A DNA stretch of 64,000 bases from Capra hircus (GCF_001704415.2 NC_030808.1:78956594-79020593); one strand, 5' to 3'. Positions 31,951 through 43,023 are shown, counted from the stretch's first letter. Program-made: numbers and translations. Notes: generated by a model from the sequence alone, not told the origin.

Positions 31951-32676
31951 TCCAAAACTGGTTCCCTATTGTGTCTGCAGAAAGACTCCTGACTCCACTC
32001 TGGTATGATCGCTCTCATACCAGAGCTGGTGACCCTGGGGAAAGACAGATCCAGGAGAGTGAATTGGGAAGCTGTTTCTAATTCTTTCTGCACTTTGAGA
32101 GGTACTGGTTGCCTTTTTCAGACTAGATATGAAGAAATTAGTCAAATGATTCCTGTTTGCCTGTCTTGAAATACTGTTACTTCCTAAACTGCTCTGAACA
32201 TTTGACAGATTCAAAAGCTCACAAAAACTCCTATCTTTTTTTCAGTTACTATCTCCTCTGTATTCTCCAATACTGCATGTGTAACAGTTTAACAGGTTGG
32301 CATGCGTCCTTCTAGTGCATTCGCATCTCAAACAAATTGCTGGAAACTGCAAGGGATGATCTCCAAGTCTTAACTACAAGGATTAAAATGAAAAGAATCA
32401 GTTCTTTCTGTTGCTTTTACAGTGACATAGTTTTTTACTGATGGTTAAAGTAACATTTACCTCTTGCTATAAAGTGTTATGGACTGTCTTACATGTCGCT
32501 ATGTGAAGACTTCTTTAATCATTTAAGCCAGATTCCTTTGGGATGTCCTAGAACCCTAGTAAGACTAGAGGTTAGTTGCTAAAATTTTAATTTTCAATTA
32601 GAAAAAGTCAGTAAATAGCTCATCAAGTTGCTAACAAAGATTAAACAAAAGAATATTTTTATTTTTTTCTTTAAAA
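31951..32676. other. No gene or clear repeat
   Basis: A minus frame of 82 codons at 31966-32214 shows no recognisable domain. The remainder is AT-rich. Confidence 0.45.
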
Positions 32677-32687
32677 ACTCAACTTGT

Positions 32688-32839
32688 GGGTCTTCCCTGG
32701 TGGTCTAGTGGTTAAAACTCCACAATTTCAATCCACTCCTGGTTGGGGAACTAAGATCCCACATTCTGTGTAGCCAAAAAGTTAAATAAATAAAACAAAG
32801 CAATGGGTCTTTAAAAAAAAATAATTAAGATGAAAGAAC
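32688..32839 (+). mobile_element. CHR-type SINE
   Basis: TCTTCCCTGGTGGTCTAGTG, TGGTTGGGGAACTAAGATCC and an AAATAAATAAAAC tail are present. ACTCAACTTGT (32677-32687) and ACTCAGCTTGT (32840-32850) form an 11-bp target duplication with one mismatch. Confidence 0.92.
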
Positions 32840-32894
32840 ACTCAGCTTGTATGTGTATGTTTCTTTAGGACATTTGACTGGGATAGGACAAGAA

Positions 32895-33020
32895 TCCAAT
32901 GCTGGCTCTGCTCCAAATATGCTATGTAAACTTGGACAAGTCACTGCCCTTCTCTGGTCCTCAGTTTCCCCTTTTGGAGAACAAAAGGTTCAGACAGGCG
33001 ATTTCAGAAGACCTCCTCAG
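32895..33020 (+). mobile_element. MIR SINE
   Basis: GCTGGCTCTGCTCCAAATAT, ACTTGGACAAGTCACTGCCC and GTCCTCAGTTTCCCCTTTTG give the MIR 5' half and core. Confidence 0.78.
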
Positions 33021-33694
33021 GACTGAAAGTTTCAGGGTAAGGTACCAAAGGGTTATGACATGTCCCACAGTGTGGGAGGGAGCAAATATGTCATGATTTC
33101 ATTCCGGTCTAATCTGTTTCACATTTAGTGTAGTCCAATCTGAAGTAGGTCCTCCGTGGAACACAGATGACTCATTTCCTGTCCTAAGTGGGTCTTCTCT
33201 GAGGTGTGGAACAGATCCTGCCTTCAAACATCAAGCCAGCTAAGGGGGTCAAGTCTATGGGCCTCTGGGCAAATTCAGCAAGTTCTTTATGCCAGATTAA
33301 ACCTGGTAATCAGCGCACACACACACATACATGGAAGGACATGGAAGTCTAGAAGCTAGAGATTCCTGAAAAGTGTGCTCTTCAAGTTTTTGTAATCACT
33401 ATCACAATTGAAATGAAGATTAAGGTAAAATTTCTATAAGGTGTCAGATGTCTTCTGTGTAAGTGATTCTGGAGACTGGAGAAGCCGGGTATATTCACCA
33501 CTTCCTCCAGGGAGTCACCCCTGACTACAGCTGGCTACTGGTTTCTTCATTTGTCTGCCTCCCCACTGAATTCAGTTTTACTTTGAGAGCTGGACCCACA
33601 TCAGAAGGAACAGAATTATGCTCCTAAAGCCACAGACTTCTAACATGTTAGGGCCAAAAGGGAATTCTGAAATATCAAATCTCACTTCACCTCT
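33021..33694. other. Mostly unassigned; short (AC)n
   Basis: A 20-bp alternating purine-pyrimidine stretch with (CA)n lies at 33313-33332. A possible L2 piece lies near 33490-33600 (GGGAGTCACCCCTGACTACA). No gene was recognised. Confidence 0.4.
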
Positions 33695-34500
33695 ATCCTT
33701 CATTCATTTATCCATTCATTCACTAACCAAGGATTTATATAATGACTGCCCTGTGATAAGCACTGTGCTAGAGCAAAATCAAGGCATAAATGCTTCCTAC
33801 CCTTGTGGAACTGACATGTTGTGTGTATGGGAAGGAGCAAGTCATAGGCAAGTGACAAAGTATGTGATAATGCATGTGCTCAGTCACTTAGTCATGTTTG
33901 ACTCTTTGCAACCCCATGGACTGTAGCCTGCCAGGCTCCTCTCTCCATGGGATTTTCCATGCAAGAATACTGGAGTGGGTTGCCATTTCCTCCTCCAGGG
34001 GATCAAACCTGTGTCTCCTGAAGGTCTCTTGCATTGGCAAGCAGGTTCTTTTACCACTGAGCCACCTGAGATAATTAATAGGTTGATGGAATGGAGAATT
34101 ACCAGTCAGGTAGGGAGAGCTACGTTAGATAGGATAGGCAGAGAAGATAGCTGTAAGGAGGTGCCATTCAGACAGATATCTGAAGAATGAGAAGGAGCTG
34201 ATCATGACAAACACTTAGGGAGGGAGAGAAAAAATAACTGGTGACGGTTGATGCTGAGGAAGAGCCAAGAGTTTAGAGACCTGGACCAGACAGAGGCATC
34301 AGAAAAGGGACTAGGATTGCTTTGGTGGGATGCAGGGCAATGGATGGTTTAAAATAAATTTTGGAGGTAGATACATGAGACTAGTTTCTAAATTGGACAA
34401 GGAGGTTGAGAGAGGAAGGAATCAAGGATGATTCCTTATCTTTTAGCTTGAGAACTGGGAAGAAGTCAACTTTTTGAGATAGAAGTTTGGGAGAACACAA
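33695..34500 (-). mobile_element. L2 LINE 3' region, split by a BOV-A2 SINE
   Basis: The left part has TTCATTTATCCATTCATTCA, GATAAGCACTGTGCTAGAGC and CCCTTGTGGAACTGACATG. After the SINE at 33866-34068 it resumes with GGAGGTGCCATTCAGACAGA, TATCTGAAGAATGAGAAGGA, GGGATGCAGGGCAATGGATG and a GAATCAAGGATGATTCCTTA segment. All pieces are in L2 minus-strand order. Confidence 0.75.
33866..34068 (-). mobile_element. BOV-A2/Bov-tA SINE
   Basis: CTCAGTCACTTAGTCATGTT through CACTGAGCCACCTGAG is the complement of a full-length BovA/tRNA-head SINE, with a short insertion (GAAGGTCTCTTGCATTGGC) in the head region. Confidence 0.93.
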
Positions 34501-34541
34501 TACAACTTTGGCAGGAAGTCCAGGAAAACTATTTTGGGTAT

Positions 34542-34752
34542 GAAGTGAAGTGCAGTTGCTCAGTCGTGTCCAACTCTTTGTGACCCCGTGGACTGTAGCC
34601 TACCAGGCTCCTCTGTCCATGGGATTTTCCAGGCAATAGTCCTAGAGTGGATTGCCATTTCCTTCTCCAGGCGATCTTCCCAACCCAGGGATCAAACCTG
34701 GGTCTCCCGCATTGTAGACAGACGCTTTACCGTCTGAGCCACCAGGGAAGTC
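34542..34752 (-). mobile_element. BOV-A2/Bov-tA SINE with exact 13-bp target duplication
   Basis: GCTCAGTCGTGTCCAACTCT at the left and GAGCCACCAGGGAAGT at the right bound a full-length antisense copy. CTATTTTGGGTAT flanks it at 34529-34541 and 34753-34765. Confidence 0.96.
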
Positions 34753-34765
34753 CTATTTTGGGTAT

Positions 34766-35339
34766 AGTGAGTTTGATATTCTTATTAGACATTCCAGCAA
34801 AGATGTTGGGAAGACTATTGACTCTGCTCAAAAGGCCCTCTAATTATTTCAAAGGTATTTGCCTTATCTCCTGAACTGAACCAAAATTCCCGCAAAGACA
34901 GGCATGTCCTAGACAACTCTATGTCCCTCCATAGAGTTCTAAGTGAGAAGGAAGTAACACAGCTTTGCTGTTCCCACGTTCTGGAGTTGGATGGAGCCGG
35001 TGTGCTGAATCTGCCTGTACTGGCTCACGAGAATCAGCTGCTAACATGTGGGAAACACTGAATCAGTTGTTAAGTCATCTTTGCACTTGGCTAGGGTGGG
35101 ACTACTTACCTTTGGAGTTTGGCAAACTACACAAATCAAGACTTTTTTTCTTCAGAAAGCCAGGTTACGAGTACATCACGGTAAGACCCAGGGTTGCCAA
35201 CTCAGATGCCCTTTGAGGAAGGGAAGTGTCATGTGTAAATGATTTGTTCAGATCTAGAAACATTTCTCTTTGCGAAATATCAAAGCATGCTGGCCCCTTG
35301 TTAGGCTGAAATTAATACCTAAGGAAATCCAGAAACTTA
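34766..35339. other. No gene or clear repeat
   Basis: Two overlapping plus frames of 83 and 64 codons at 34965-35242 have no recognisable domain. Confidence 0.45.
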
Positions 35340-35460
35340 GAGTATAAAATATATGTTTATATAACTATAAACATGTAAATATATAAAATATAAATAAAAC
35401 TATATAATTATATGTCTATATTTATTAATATACTTATATTAATAACATATTTGGGTTATC
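35340..35460. repeat. AT-rich low-complexity stretch
   Basis: It is almost entirely A and T, with repeated TATAAA, TATATA and ATATTAAT words. No palindrome is dominant. Confidence 0.8.
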
Positions 35461-36129
35461 ACAATACATTCAGCTCCCCCATTACTCTCCTCCATAAATA
35501 TTTTTAAACTCACATGATAGACCTGATGTACATTTTCCCTGGATTCATACAGTCTGTCTCAAGATGAAGTCAAACTTTCATCTCTGATTAGGGAGAGACG
35601 CAGCAGCACCTCTATAAGAGAAGCCGCTAAGATGTCAGTTGCCACTGTAGAGATTCCAGCCCAGTGTCACCAGAACTTTTGCTTTTTCAATAGAAGCCAG
35701 AAATCTGGGTTTTAATGGGAAACTTCCCAGCTGCTAAAAAGTTGACTTAAAATTTTTAAAAAGTACTGCAGGCCAAGCAAAACACTTTTTACAGGCTTCA
35801 CCAGGCCCCAGGACTGCCAGTGTACAAGTCTGTTTGAAAGTTCTTGTGCATGGTCATCCATCTGGGGGAGGAGAGAGCCCCTCCCCCACCCCCAAGATGC
35901 CAGAAATCAACTTTCCCATGAACCCTGGCATATGGCATGTAGACATCAAATTTATTTCACTAAGAAACGTTGTGTAAATGACATGTGTTGTCCTCCGGCA
36001 TCCTGAAGCAAGTCATATCGGTTATGTTTATTCTTCCCCCTTAGCTACAGGCTCCTCTAGGTAAGCCCCTGGACTGCCTCTTTGTCCTCTTTGTGTGACC
36101 GCCTCCAAACTGGTCATACTGAGGACAGC
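35461..36129. other. Unassigned sequence with a GC hairpin
   Basis: A perfect 8-bp stem GGGGGAGG / CCTCCCCC with an 8-base loop lies at 35864-35887. No repeat or gene was recognised around it. Confidence 0.5.
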
Positions 36130-36280
36130 AAATGGGAGCTTCTACCAAAGGAGCCTTCAGACATCTTGCCCAGTGTCCTGAAGAAACCGGCCCCCAAAGA
36201 GATGAAGTCACTTGCCTTGGGCCTAAAGAGTGAATTAGGAAAGAACAAGAATCAACCCAGGTCTCTAAGCTCCCAGGGCT
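36130..36280 (-). mobile_element. MIR SINE
   Basis: AAGAGATGAAGTCACTTGCC and AGAATCAACCCAGGTCTCTA with AGCTCCCAG are the minus-strand MIR core and 5' half. Confidence 0.65.
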
Positions 36281-36544
36281 AGAAAGGATGTATGGTTCTC
36301 AGGAAATAGCTGCGGAATTAATGAGCATGTGAAATAATGATAGAATCAGTGAGTGTATGAACTAGTGAACACAATCTGAAATGACCAACTAGCTTATAGA
36401 ATATAGTTTATAGTAAGGATCACGTGAGGTGGGACTTGGTTTCTGTTCTTCCACTCACTATCTTGTCTTAGACATCTGATCCTTGACTTTCCTATTGATA
36501 TGCTGTCTTATCTCTCAGTGTTGTTTCAAAAATCAAAAACTAAT

Positions 36545-36765
36545 AGCAATAGTCAAAATTACTGGATGCTGTATGCCAGCCCCTGGGCTAAATGCTCCAC
36601 AAGGATTTGTCAATGCTTCTGATAGTTCTATGAAGTGGACACTGTTTCTTTCTATCACCTCCATGTCATAGATGAAGAAATGGACACACAATATTATTAC
36701 TAACCTGTCCAAGTTCACACAATTTGTAAATAAATGGCAGATGGGATTTGAAGCAAGACATTTTA
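36545..36765 (-). mobile_element. MIR SINE, near full length
   Basis: TGCCAGCCCCTGGGCTAAAT, GCTCCACAAGGATTTGTCAA, GTCATAGATGAAGAAATGGA and AAATGGCAGATGGGATTTGA keep the minus-strand MIR order over about 220 bp. Confidence 0.75.
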
Positions 36766-38239
36766 TTCTGGAATTATAACAGCAATAAAAATGTTATGAG
36801 AAATCAAAGGGCGACACAGATGTATGATCAAAATATTTCAGGAATGTGGTGTGTCTCAGCTCTTATAAAGCATGAAGCTCAGCGTTAAAGAGGCTTTTTT
36901 TTTTTTTTTTCTGTGTTTTACACTGTGGAGTTTGCATTAGAATCAAATCAAGTATTGGAATAAGTGACCTCTGGGGAAACTTTTAGAGTGATGAAAAGAT
37001 CTGGCTTCTAGTCCTACAACTTCTTTGGATACCTCTAAGCAGATCCTCTCAGTTTCTCTATTCATAGTGGACTTGAACACATTAGAAGTTATTTCAGCTA
37101 TGATATTCAAAGTTCCCACGGAGTATCTAATAAGAAGATAACATTAGTCAAGAGTTCTTTGGTTGCAAATTAGAGAAACCTAACTGAAATAGTCCATACC
37201 AAAGGGTGTATTTATGAACCCAGTAATAGAAAAGCCAAAGAGTGGTCTTGCTTCAGGCTTGGCTGTATCCAGGGGCTCAGATGCCATCACCGGGGTTCTT
37301 CTTTCCAGCTCTCTCCACATATGGGCAGGATAATCATCTGTAAGACTCACATTCTATCAACTAAATAAACTCAATGGGGAAAAAATAGTCATCGTGCTTA
37401 AAAGCAGAAAAGTCATGGTGAGGAATTGGATTGACTTGCTTTGGTCTCACATTCAGCCTCATTTTCATATGGTGACCTGGCCCAGGACATACATTTGCCT
37501 CTTTGTCTGTGTGGGAAGAGTCTGTCTCCATATATAGTACATGGGATGGATTTTCCACTGAATAAGAACTTTCTGTATGAGAAGAAAGAAAGAGAAAGGG
37601 TGCTGGGCAAGAGACACAGAAGTTGACTGTAAGCAGCTTCCCCTCCCACTCAAGAGGAAGACTGACAGGATAGGTATTTTGGGTCTGAACTTCCAGCTCA
37701 GAATCCCAAGCTGTCCTGATGGTCTGCAGTGCTAGAAACAAGTCATTGCTATGTATGTCTTCTGGAAAGTCTTCCTCTATCTTCGGGGAGGTTGGGGTCA
37801 GTGACATCAATGAATGTCATGGAGTCATTATTTTGCCCTACAGTTACAGTTCCTTGGAGAAATATCTACAGCAATGATAGCACAGGTAATAAATCAGGAA
37901 ATAAATGATCAGGCTTTGAGCAAAGTTTTTCAGAGCTGTATTCATTTATGAGGAATCAGTCAATGAGGCAACATGACTAATGCCTCTGATTTAACTCATC
38001 ACCCCCTGGTTTGTACTAGAGAAAATGGCCTGCCCCCTTTGCCTCTTTTAGCTGGTACAAGTAGTTACTGGTGCTAATCAGCAGTAGGACAAAGGAGTAT
38101 AGGGCAAAGGTACAGAAAATATCCATCAGCAAGATGCAATGGATGACAAAACCTCTCCTGGACACTGACTTCTATGACACTAATGGATTGAAAAGAATTG
38201 GATCAGTGTCCTACTTGAAAACACTTACAGTCTGGACAC
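36766..38239. other. No gene; possible old repeats
   Basis: A T run of about 17 lies at 36895-36910. A 149-codon minus frame at 37361-37810 is the longest open frame and has no recognisable domain. GAGTTCTTTGGTTGCAAATT near 37151 and CCAGGGGCTCAGATGCCATC near 37270 resemble an old mammalian repeat that I cannot name. Confidence 0.4.
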
Positions 38240-38395
38240 AGCTTGTTAGAGATGGAAGAATGTTTAAATCTTACCTAATACCAGGCTTTCATTTTACAGA
38301 TGAAGAAACTGAGGACCAGAGAGGGCAAATAACTCAGTCAAGGGAGTGCTGCTAAGGAATAGCTGAAACAGAACTTCGATCCAAGGCTCCTTATT
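38240..38395 (-). mobile_element. MIR SINE
   Basis: CATTTTACAGATGAAGAAAC, TGAGGACCAGAGAGGGCAAA and TAACTCAGTCAAGG are the highly conserved minus-strand MIR core. Confidence 0.85.
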
Positions 38396-39070
38396 CATTT
38401 TCCAAGAGCTCATCACCGCTCAGCAAGCTCCCTTTGGTTTTGCCCTCAGGACTCCAATAAACATTTTGAATTATGGAAGCTTTGCCCAGAAGGAAACTTC
38501 ATTCAATTTGATCTTCACTGGAAGTGCAGGGAAGAGAAATAAGAAGTGTCTGTTGAATTCCTTCAACTTAAATATGCTCAACTAGCTTCTGAGAGCTCAA
38601 GAAAGGAAGTAATAGCTTGAGGCTCTTCAGCATTAGAAAATCAAAAGGTAATTCATGAATCTTTGAAAGGTGCAGAAGGGGTATAAGTTATGTTTACTTT
38701 CCTAAGTCTGTTTGTGTTTACTTAATATTAAAAAAAGTGCTAAAGGAGGCGTTTGGGACCTAAATTCTTTTTGAATGTGGGTCTTGATGGGTAATCTTGG
38801 CCACCTCATTTTCTCTGGGTTTTGATTTCCTCGTCTGTAAATTTAGCTGATTCTCAAGATCCTGGTCAACCTCAAGCTTCAGGGGTCTAAAAAAATGTCT
38901 ATGCTTTGCTTATCATTGTTATAGGAGGAGAAGGGACTTCCTGGATAAAAGGTAGCCAGCCTAAAGCCAATCTGCCTTTACAAGTTAAGTGCTCTCTTTA
39001 CTAACTTGGCGCCACAGAGCGAGCACAGAGTCAATAGCCTAGGACATGACTGTGCTTCTCTTTGCTCCAT
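38396..39070. other. No gene; weak MIR-like sequence
   Basis: GATTTCCTCGTCTGTAAATT near 38827 resembles the MIR core, but the flanks are weak. Nothing else was recognised. Confidence 0.35.
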
Positions 39071-39077
39071 GACCTTG

Positions 39078-39287
39078 GTGGTGGTGGTGGTTTACTTGCT
39101 CAGTCGTGTCCAACTCTTTGTGACCCCTGGACGATAGCCTGCGAGGCTCCTCTGTCCGTGGGATTTCCCAGACAAGAATACTGGAGTGGGTTGCTATTTC
39201 TTTCTCTGGAGGATCTTCCCGACCCAGGGATGGAACCTGGGTCTCCTGTGTTATAGGTGGTCTCTTGGACTGCAGGTGGATTCTTTA
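39078..39287 (-). mobile_element. BOV-A2/Bov-tA SINE with (GGT)n tail
   Basis: A GGT run at the left end precedes CTCAGTCGTGTCCAACTCTT; the body ends near GTGGATTCTTTAATGACA. CATGACCTT on the left and CATGACTTT on the right are a plausible target duplication with one mismatch. Confidence 0.92.
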
Positions 39288-39670
39288 ATGACATGACTTT
39301 GGGCCAGCCCTTAACTTTCTCTAGGCCATTAAAAGAAAATCTCTATAATGGGATTACTGTCTTCTCCAGCTTGGCTCACAGGATTGTTTGCCTGGAGCTA
39401 AAGGATGTAGAAATGCTTTATGGTATTCAGGCTCTTTTATATGTGTGACTTAATAGTGAGTTTGCCTTTGGTTCACTAAGAACAAGTAAAAACAACCTGT
39501 AGATTTAGTCAAAGTTTCTGTGTGGCCAAGACCACACTGAGGGAACTGAAATATTTTTTCCTCAAGTTCATTTTGTTTTCTTGTTTTTCCAGTAATAGTG
39601 CAAGTTGAAACAGGATTTAATAAAATGTCCATACATCCAGTTTGCCTGGTACAGTTCTACTTGCAGTTGT
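39288..39670. other. MIR-like start, then unassigned
   Basis: CAGCCCTTAACTTTCTCTAG and CTATAATGGGATTACTGTCT near 39305-39365 resemble a diverged MIR on the + strand. The rest is unassigned. Confidence 0.35.
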
Positions 39671-39678
39671 CATCCTGG

Positions 39679-39910
39679 ATGTTGCTGTTGTGTTTTTGTT
39701 GCTAAGTCATGTCCGAATCTTTCGCGACACTATAGACTATAGCCCTTCAGGCTCCTTTGTCCTTGGGATTTCCCAGGCCAGAATACTGGAGTCAGTTGCC
39801 ATTTACTCCTCCTCCAGGGGAATCTTCCCAACCCAGGGACTGAATCTGCATCTCTTGTGTCTCCTGCATCGTCAGTCAGATTCTTTACCACTGAGCCACC
39901 AGGGAAGCCC
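39679..39910 (-). mobile_element. BOV-A2/Bov-tA SINE with target duplication
   Basis: TTGCTAAGTCATGTCCGAAT at the left and GAGCCACCAGGGAAGCCC at the right define an antisense copy. CATCCTGG at 39671-39678 and 39911-39918 is an exact 8-bp duplication. Confidence 0.94.
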
Positions 39911-39918
39911 CATCCTGG

Positions 39919-40874
39919 CACAATTATTAATAATTTTTCATATTCAGAAGTGTCTCTATTCTGGCAATAAGTTACACTGTTACCCTTAAATATCACTCTG
40001 TTCAACCACTTAATTTCATATTTTGGAAAATAGAGGCTCAGAGAAGAAAAATGACTTTCTTAATCCACCTGGAGTTTGCCCAGAACCTGGACTTGGCAAA
40101 CTCTTTCTCTTTGTGCCTGGGAAGAAAGTGAAGGGGAAAGCAGGCTGAGAGGATTCTCCTTTTGTTGTCCTCCTGTTTCCTGAAGCAAGAGCAGCCCCAC
40201 CTTGCTCCTGATTTCCTGGAAAGTGATCAGCAATCCTGTGGCTGCCAGTGGCCAGCAGGGAACTGGGGGATGGAGCAAGCATTTCAGAAAAAGGATTTTT
40301 CTCTTCTATATTCAGAAGAATAACCCCAAGGGGAGAACCACTGGCTATTAATAACTAGTCCTTATTTAGGTACATACATTTTTGAATTATTATTGTTCAT
40401 AAAGTACATTTATGACTATAATCTTAATTAGTCTAGTTCTTACTGCTTTTGAAAGTTATCTTGGAGGCATCATTATTTTCATTTTGTAGTTCAAAAGCTG
40501 AAAACCTGCAAAGACAGTTGATTCGCTTTAGGTTTCACAGTCAGTGTTAGAGATAGGAACAGAGTTTCATTTCTTAACTCGTGACCTAAAGTTCTTTCCC
40601 CTTTTCCTTGTTTCCTGTGTTGCTACTTTAGACATCTCCCGGGAGAACTTCATTATAATAAAGTATTTTGGTGTTTGAGTAACTAAATCCCTTAGATGCA
40701 GCCCAACGCAGACCCACCTTGTACCTTGAATTTGTCCTGTGGCAAGTAGGAATGTTAGAACATGGCTCATGATTAACCATGATCTTCATTCTGTCAGCAT
40801 TGTCTCTGAGAAAATGAGTATGTAGATACGGAAAAGGATATTGCATTCTGGAATAATATTTTTGTCTTTCAAAT
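39919..40874. other. MIR-like pieces, otherwise unassigned
   Basis: AAATAGAGGCTCAGAGAAGA (about 40028) and a CATTTTGTAGTTCAAAAGCT region (about 40480) with GGTTTCACAGTCAGTGTTAG resemble diverged minus-strand MIRs. No gene was recognised. Confidence 0.4.
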
Positions 40875-40952
40875 TGTTGCTAGGATCATGGGGAATAGAT
40901 TCTCATCAGTCTCATAATCTGAAGGTCCTGGGTTTGAACCTCAGAGAGGGCA
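40875..40952 (+). pseudogene. tRNA-Met (CAT anticodon) pseudogene, 3' half conserved
   Basis: TCAGTCTCATAATCTGAAGG and TCCTGGGTTTGAACCTCAGA with GAGGGCA match the anticodon arm, variable loop, T arm and 3' acceptor strand of elongator tRNA-Met, with CAT in the anticodon position. The T stem CTGGG/CTCAG still pairs, with one wobble. The B box reads GGTTTGAAC, not GGTTCGA. The 5' acceptor and D-arm region (from about 40875) no longer matches, so the cloverleaf cannot close and it should be inactive. Confidence 0.72.
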
Positions 40953-40965
40953 GGCCCTCACTTTT

Positions 40966-41172
40966 GGGCTTCCTTTGTACCTCAGTCAGTAGAGAATCTT
41001 CCTGCAAGGCAGGAGACCTGGGTTCGATTCCTGAGTCGGGGAGATCCCCTGGAGAAGGAAATGGCAACCCACTCTAGTATTCTTGCCTGGGAAATCCCAT
41101 GGACAGAGGAGCCTGGCCGGCTACAGTTTATGGAATCGCAAGAGTCGGACACGACTTAGTGATTAAACCACC
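40966..41172 (+). mobile_element. BOV-A2/Bov-tA SINE
   Basis: Head GGCTTCCTTTGTACCTCAGT, B-box GGTTCGATTC, body CCCTGGAGAAGGAAATGGCA and end GAGTCGGACACGACTTAGTG are present. It lies 13 bp downstream of the tRNA-Met remnant. Confidence 0.94.
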
Positions 41173-41767
41173 ACATACAGTACCTGACAGTAGTGTGCTT
41201 ACAAATCACTGACCTGATAATTTGCAGAATTTCCATTTCAGAGAGATCTGTTCTAGCAGAGACTGAAATTCTTTGTCTGGAACTTGACAAATTTCAGACC
41301 CACGAGAACTCAGCTTGACAAGCTATGCAGCTACATCCTTCCATCATTACTCAGCCCTAAGCTGGCAACAATGCTGGGCAAGTCTTCAGCATGCAAATCA
41401 GGGACCCCAGATCTATCGTGATTAGTGTGTGACTCCTGAAATGTTAGGAAAGTCACTTTTCTCTTAAGAAGTTCAGTTGCTTCAGTTGTCACGTGTTGAG
41501 ATTGGATTAATCAATCCAATCTAGCTTTTATAGCCAGTGGATTCTTTTTTTCTGAGAATGCTGTGGGATCCTAGGATGTAGAAATGGTAAAACAGGTAGG
41601 GCTGAGGACTTGGAACCCCCTTCATTTAATCCACTTGTTGCCACATGACATCTGCATGGAAGATGTCAGTGTGGAAATGATGGGATAACTCCCCAAACCC
41701 CTTTTAGTCCCCAGCACTGGCATTCTAAGGACCAATAATATCTTTGATACATGTTAAACATGTGAGA
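41173..41767. other. No gene or clear repeat
   Basis: Nothing stands out apart from a weak MIR-like GAAAGTCACTTTTCTCTTAA near 41449. Confidence 0.4.
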
Positions 41768-41985
41768 TGGGTTTCCCTGGTGGCTCAGTGGTAAAGAATC
41801 TGCCTGCTAATGCAAGAGATGTCGGTTTGATCCCATATTCAGGAAGATCCCCTGGAGGAGGAAATAGCAACCCACTCCAGAATTCTTACCTGGGAAATCC
41901 CATGGACAGAGGAGCATGAAGGGCTACAGTTCATGGGGTTGCAAAAGAGAAGCAAAAGACACAACTTAGCAACTAAACAACAACA
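41768..41985 (+). mobile_element. BOV-A2/Bov-tA SINE
   Basis: GGTTTCCCTGGTGGCTCAGT through AACTTAGCAACTAAACAACA is full length. It carries an extra GAGAAGCAAAA near the 3' end. Confidence 0.93.
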
Positions 41986-42224
41986 AACACCCAAGGGCGT
42001 CAGTGAATCCAGGATTCAGGATCCAGAACTGGGCAGATGGGTAAGGTTATAATGGCATCACAAAGAGTAGAATTTGGAGTGAAAAGCAGCATGGTACAGT
42101 TGTTACCCTTCACAGGTGCACAGCCCTTCATAGTTCACATAGTATTTGCACATCAGTTGTCTCTTGAGGGCTTGTGAGCTCTGTGCATTTCGATATTTAC
42201 ACAATGACCTTCCATGAAGCGACA

Positions 42225-42640
42225 TGAGTGTGCCTGGTACAGTGGTTGAGCTCCGGAATATAAAGAAGATCCATTTGAGCCTCAAGAAGCTCAAGCCCTG
42301 GTGAAGGAAAAGGCAGGTAAACATATCAGAGCAATTGCAAAATGGGAAGCCTCTTAGAGAGGTACATGCAAATGTTGAGGAGAGAAGAAACGATTCACTT
42401 TTCCGGGGGTGGGGAGGAAGTGGCATTGTTAGGGTGGGGTTCTGCAGGTGGAGTTCCCCGGGCCTTTAATCCAGGTCTTTCTACCTGCTAGGCTCCTGTT
42501 CAGGCTAGAGAGAAAGCCAGTAGGGGAGAGGGGAGGAGTTTGGGGAACCTGGCCCGGGGGAGCAAGCAGAGGTGAAGCTACGAAGGTAGATTTGCTGGGA
42601 AGGACTGTGAATGCAATGCAAAGAATTTGGACCCCGTGGC
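42225..42640 (-). mobile_element. L2 LINE 3'-region fragment
   Basis: GAGTGTGCCTGGTACAGTGG, CTCAAGAAGCTCAAGCCCTG, AAGGCAGGTAAACATATCAG and, further right, GAATGCAATGCAAAGAATTT are in L2 minus-strand order. The middle section is weakly conserved. Confidence 0.5.
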
Positions 42641-42829
42641 AATGAGATCTTCATTTTCCAGATGAGGAGCCAGGCTCACAGGTGTCCAGAGCTACCCTGA
42701 AGCCACAGGCACCAGGAAGGGACCTGTAGGGTCGGCCCAACCCAGCGCCCTGCCGCTCTTTCTGCTACCCTGTGCTGCCTCCAGCAGGCCTAAGCCGAGC
42801 AGTCCCTGCGTGGGAGAGGCCTCTGGGCT
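42641..42829. other. Left shoulder of the GC-rich interval, no gene recognised
   Basis: Increasingly GC-rich sequence without a recognisable repeat. Frames on both strands are short. Confidence 0.4.
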
Positions 42830-42878
42830 GTTTATCCGGCTAGGCTCTGTGGGGCTGGCGCTGGCAGGGAATGGAAGT

Positions 42879-42898
42879 GGGTGGGGTGGGGGCCGGGG
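42879..42898 (+). promoter_or_regulatory. Canonical G-quadruplex motif
   Basis: Four G runs of 3, 4, 5 and 4 are separated by loops T, T and CC. This meets the standard four-run, short-loop rule with very short loops, which favours a stable parallel fold. Confidence 0.75.
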
Positions 42899-43013
42899 AG
42901 GAGAGGAGGGGCCTGACAACAAGGGCGACATTCAAGGCCTGCGCTGGAGCCGGGCGAGGAGAATGGAAAGCTACAGTCTGTCGGAGCGTCCAGCCTTGGC
43001 AGGGCGGTCGGGG

Positions 43014-43023
43014 CCTTATAAGG
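43014..43023. promoter_or_regulatory. Perfect SRF CArG box
   Basis: CCTTATAAGG is a fully palindromic match to CC(A/T)6GG, the serum response factor site. Its TTATAA centre could also act as a weak TATA element. Binding is not shown by sequence alone. Confidence 0.5.

Noticed and set aside
37361..37810. 149-codon minus frame as a gene
   Set aside because: No domain or family resemblance; part of the interval resembles an old mammalian repeat.
40981..41030. tRNA-like A/B boxes within SINE heads as tRNA genes
   Set aside because: These are the tRNA-derived heads of Bov-tA and CHR SINEs and do not form a cloverleaf.
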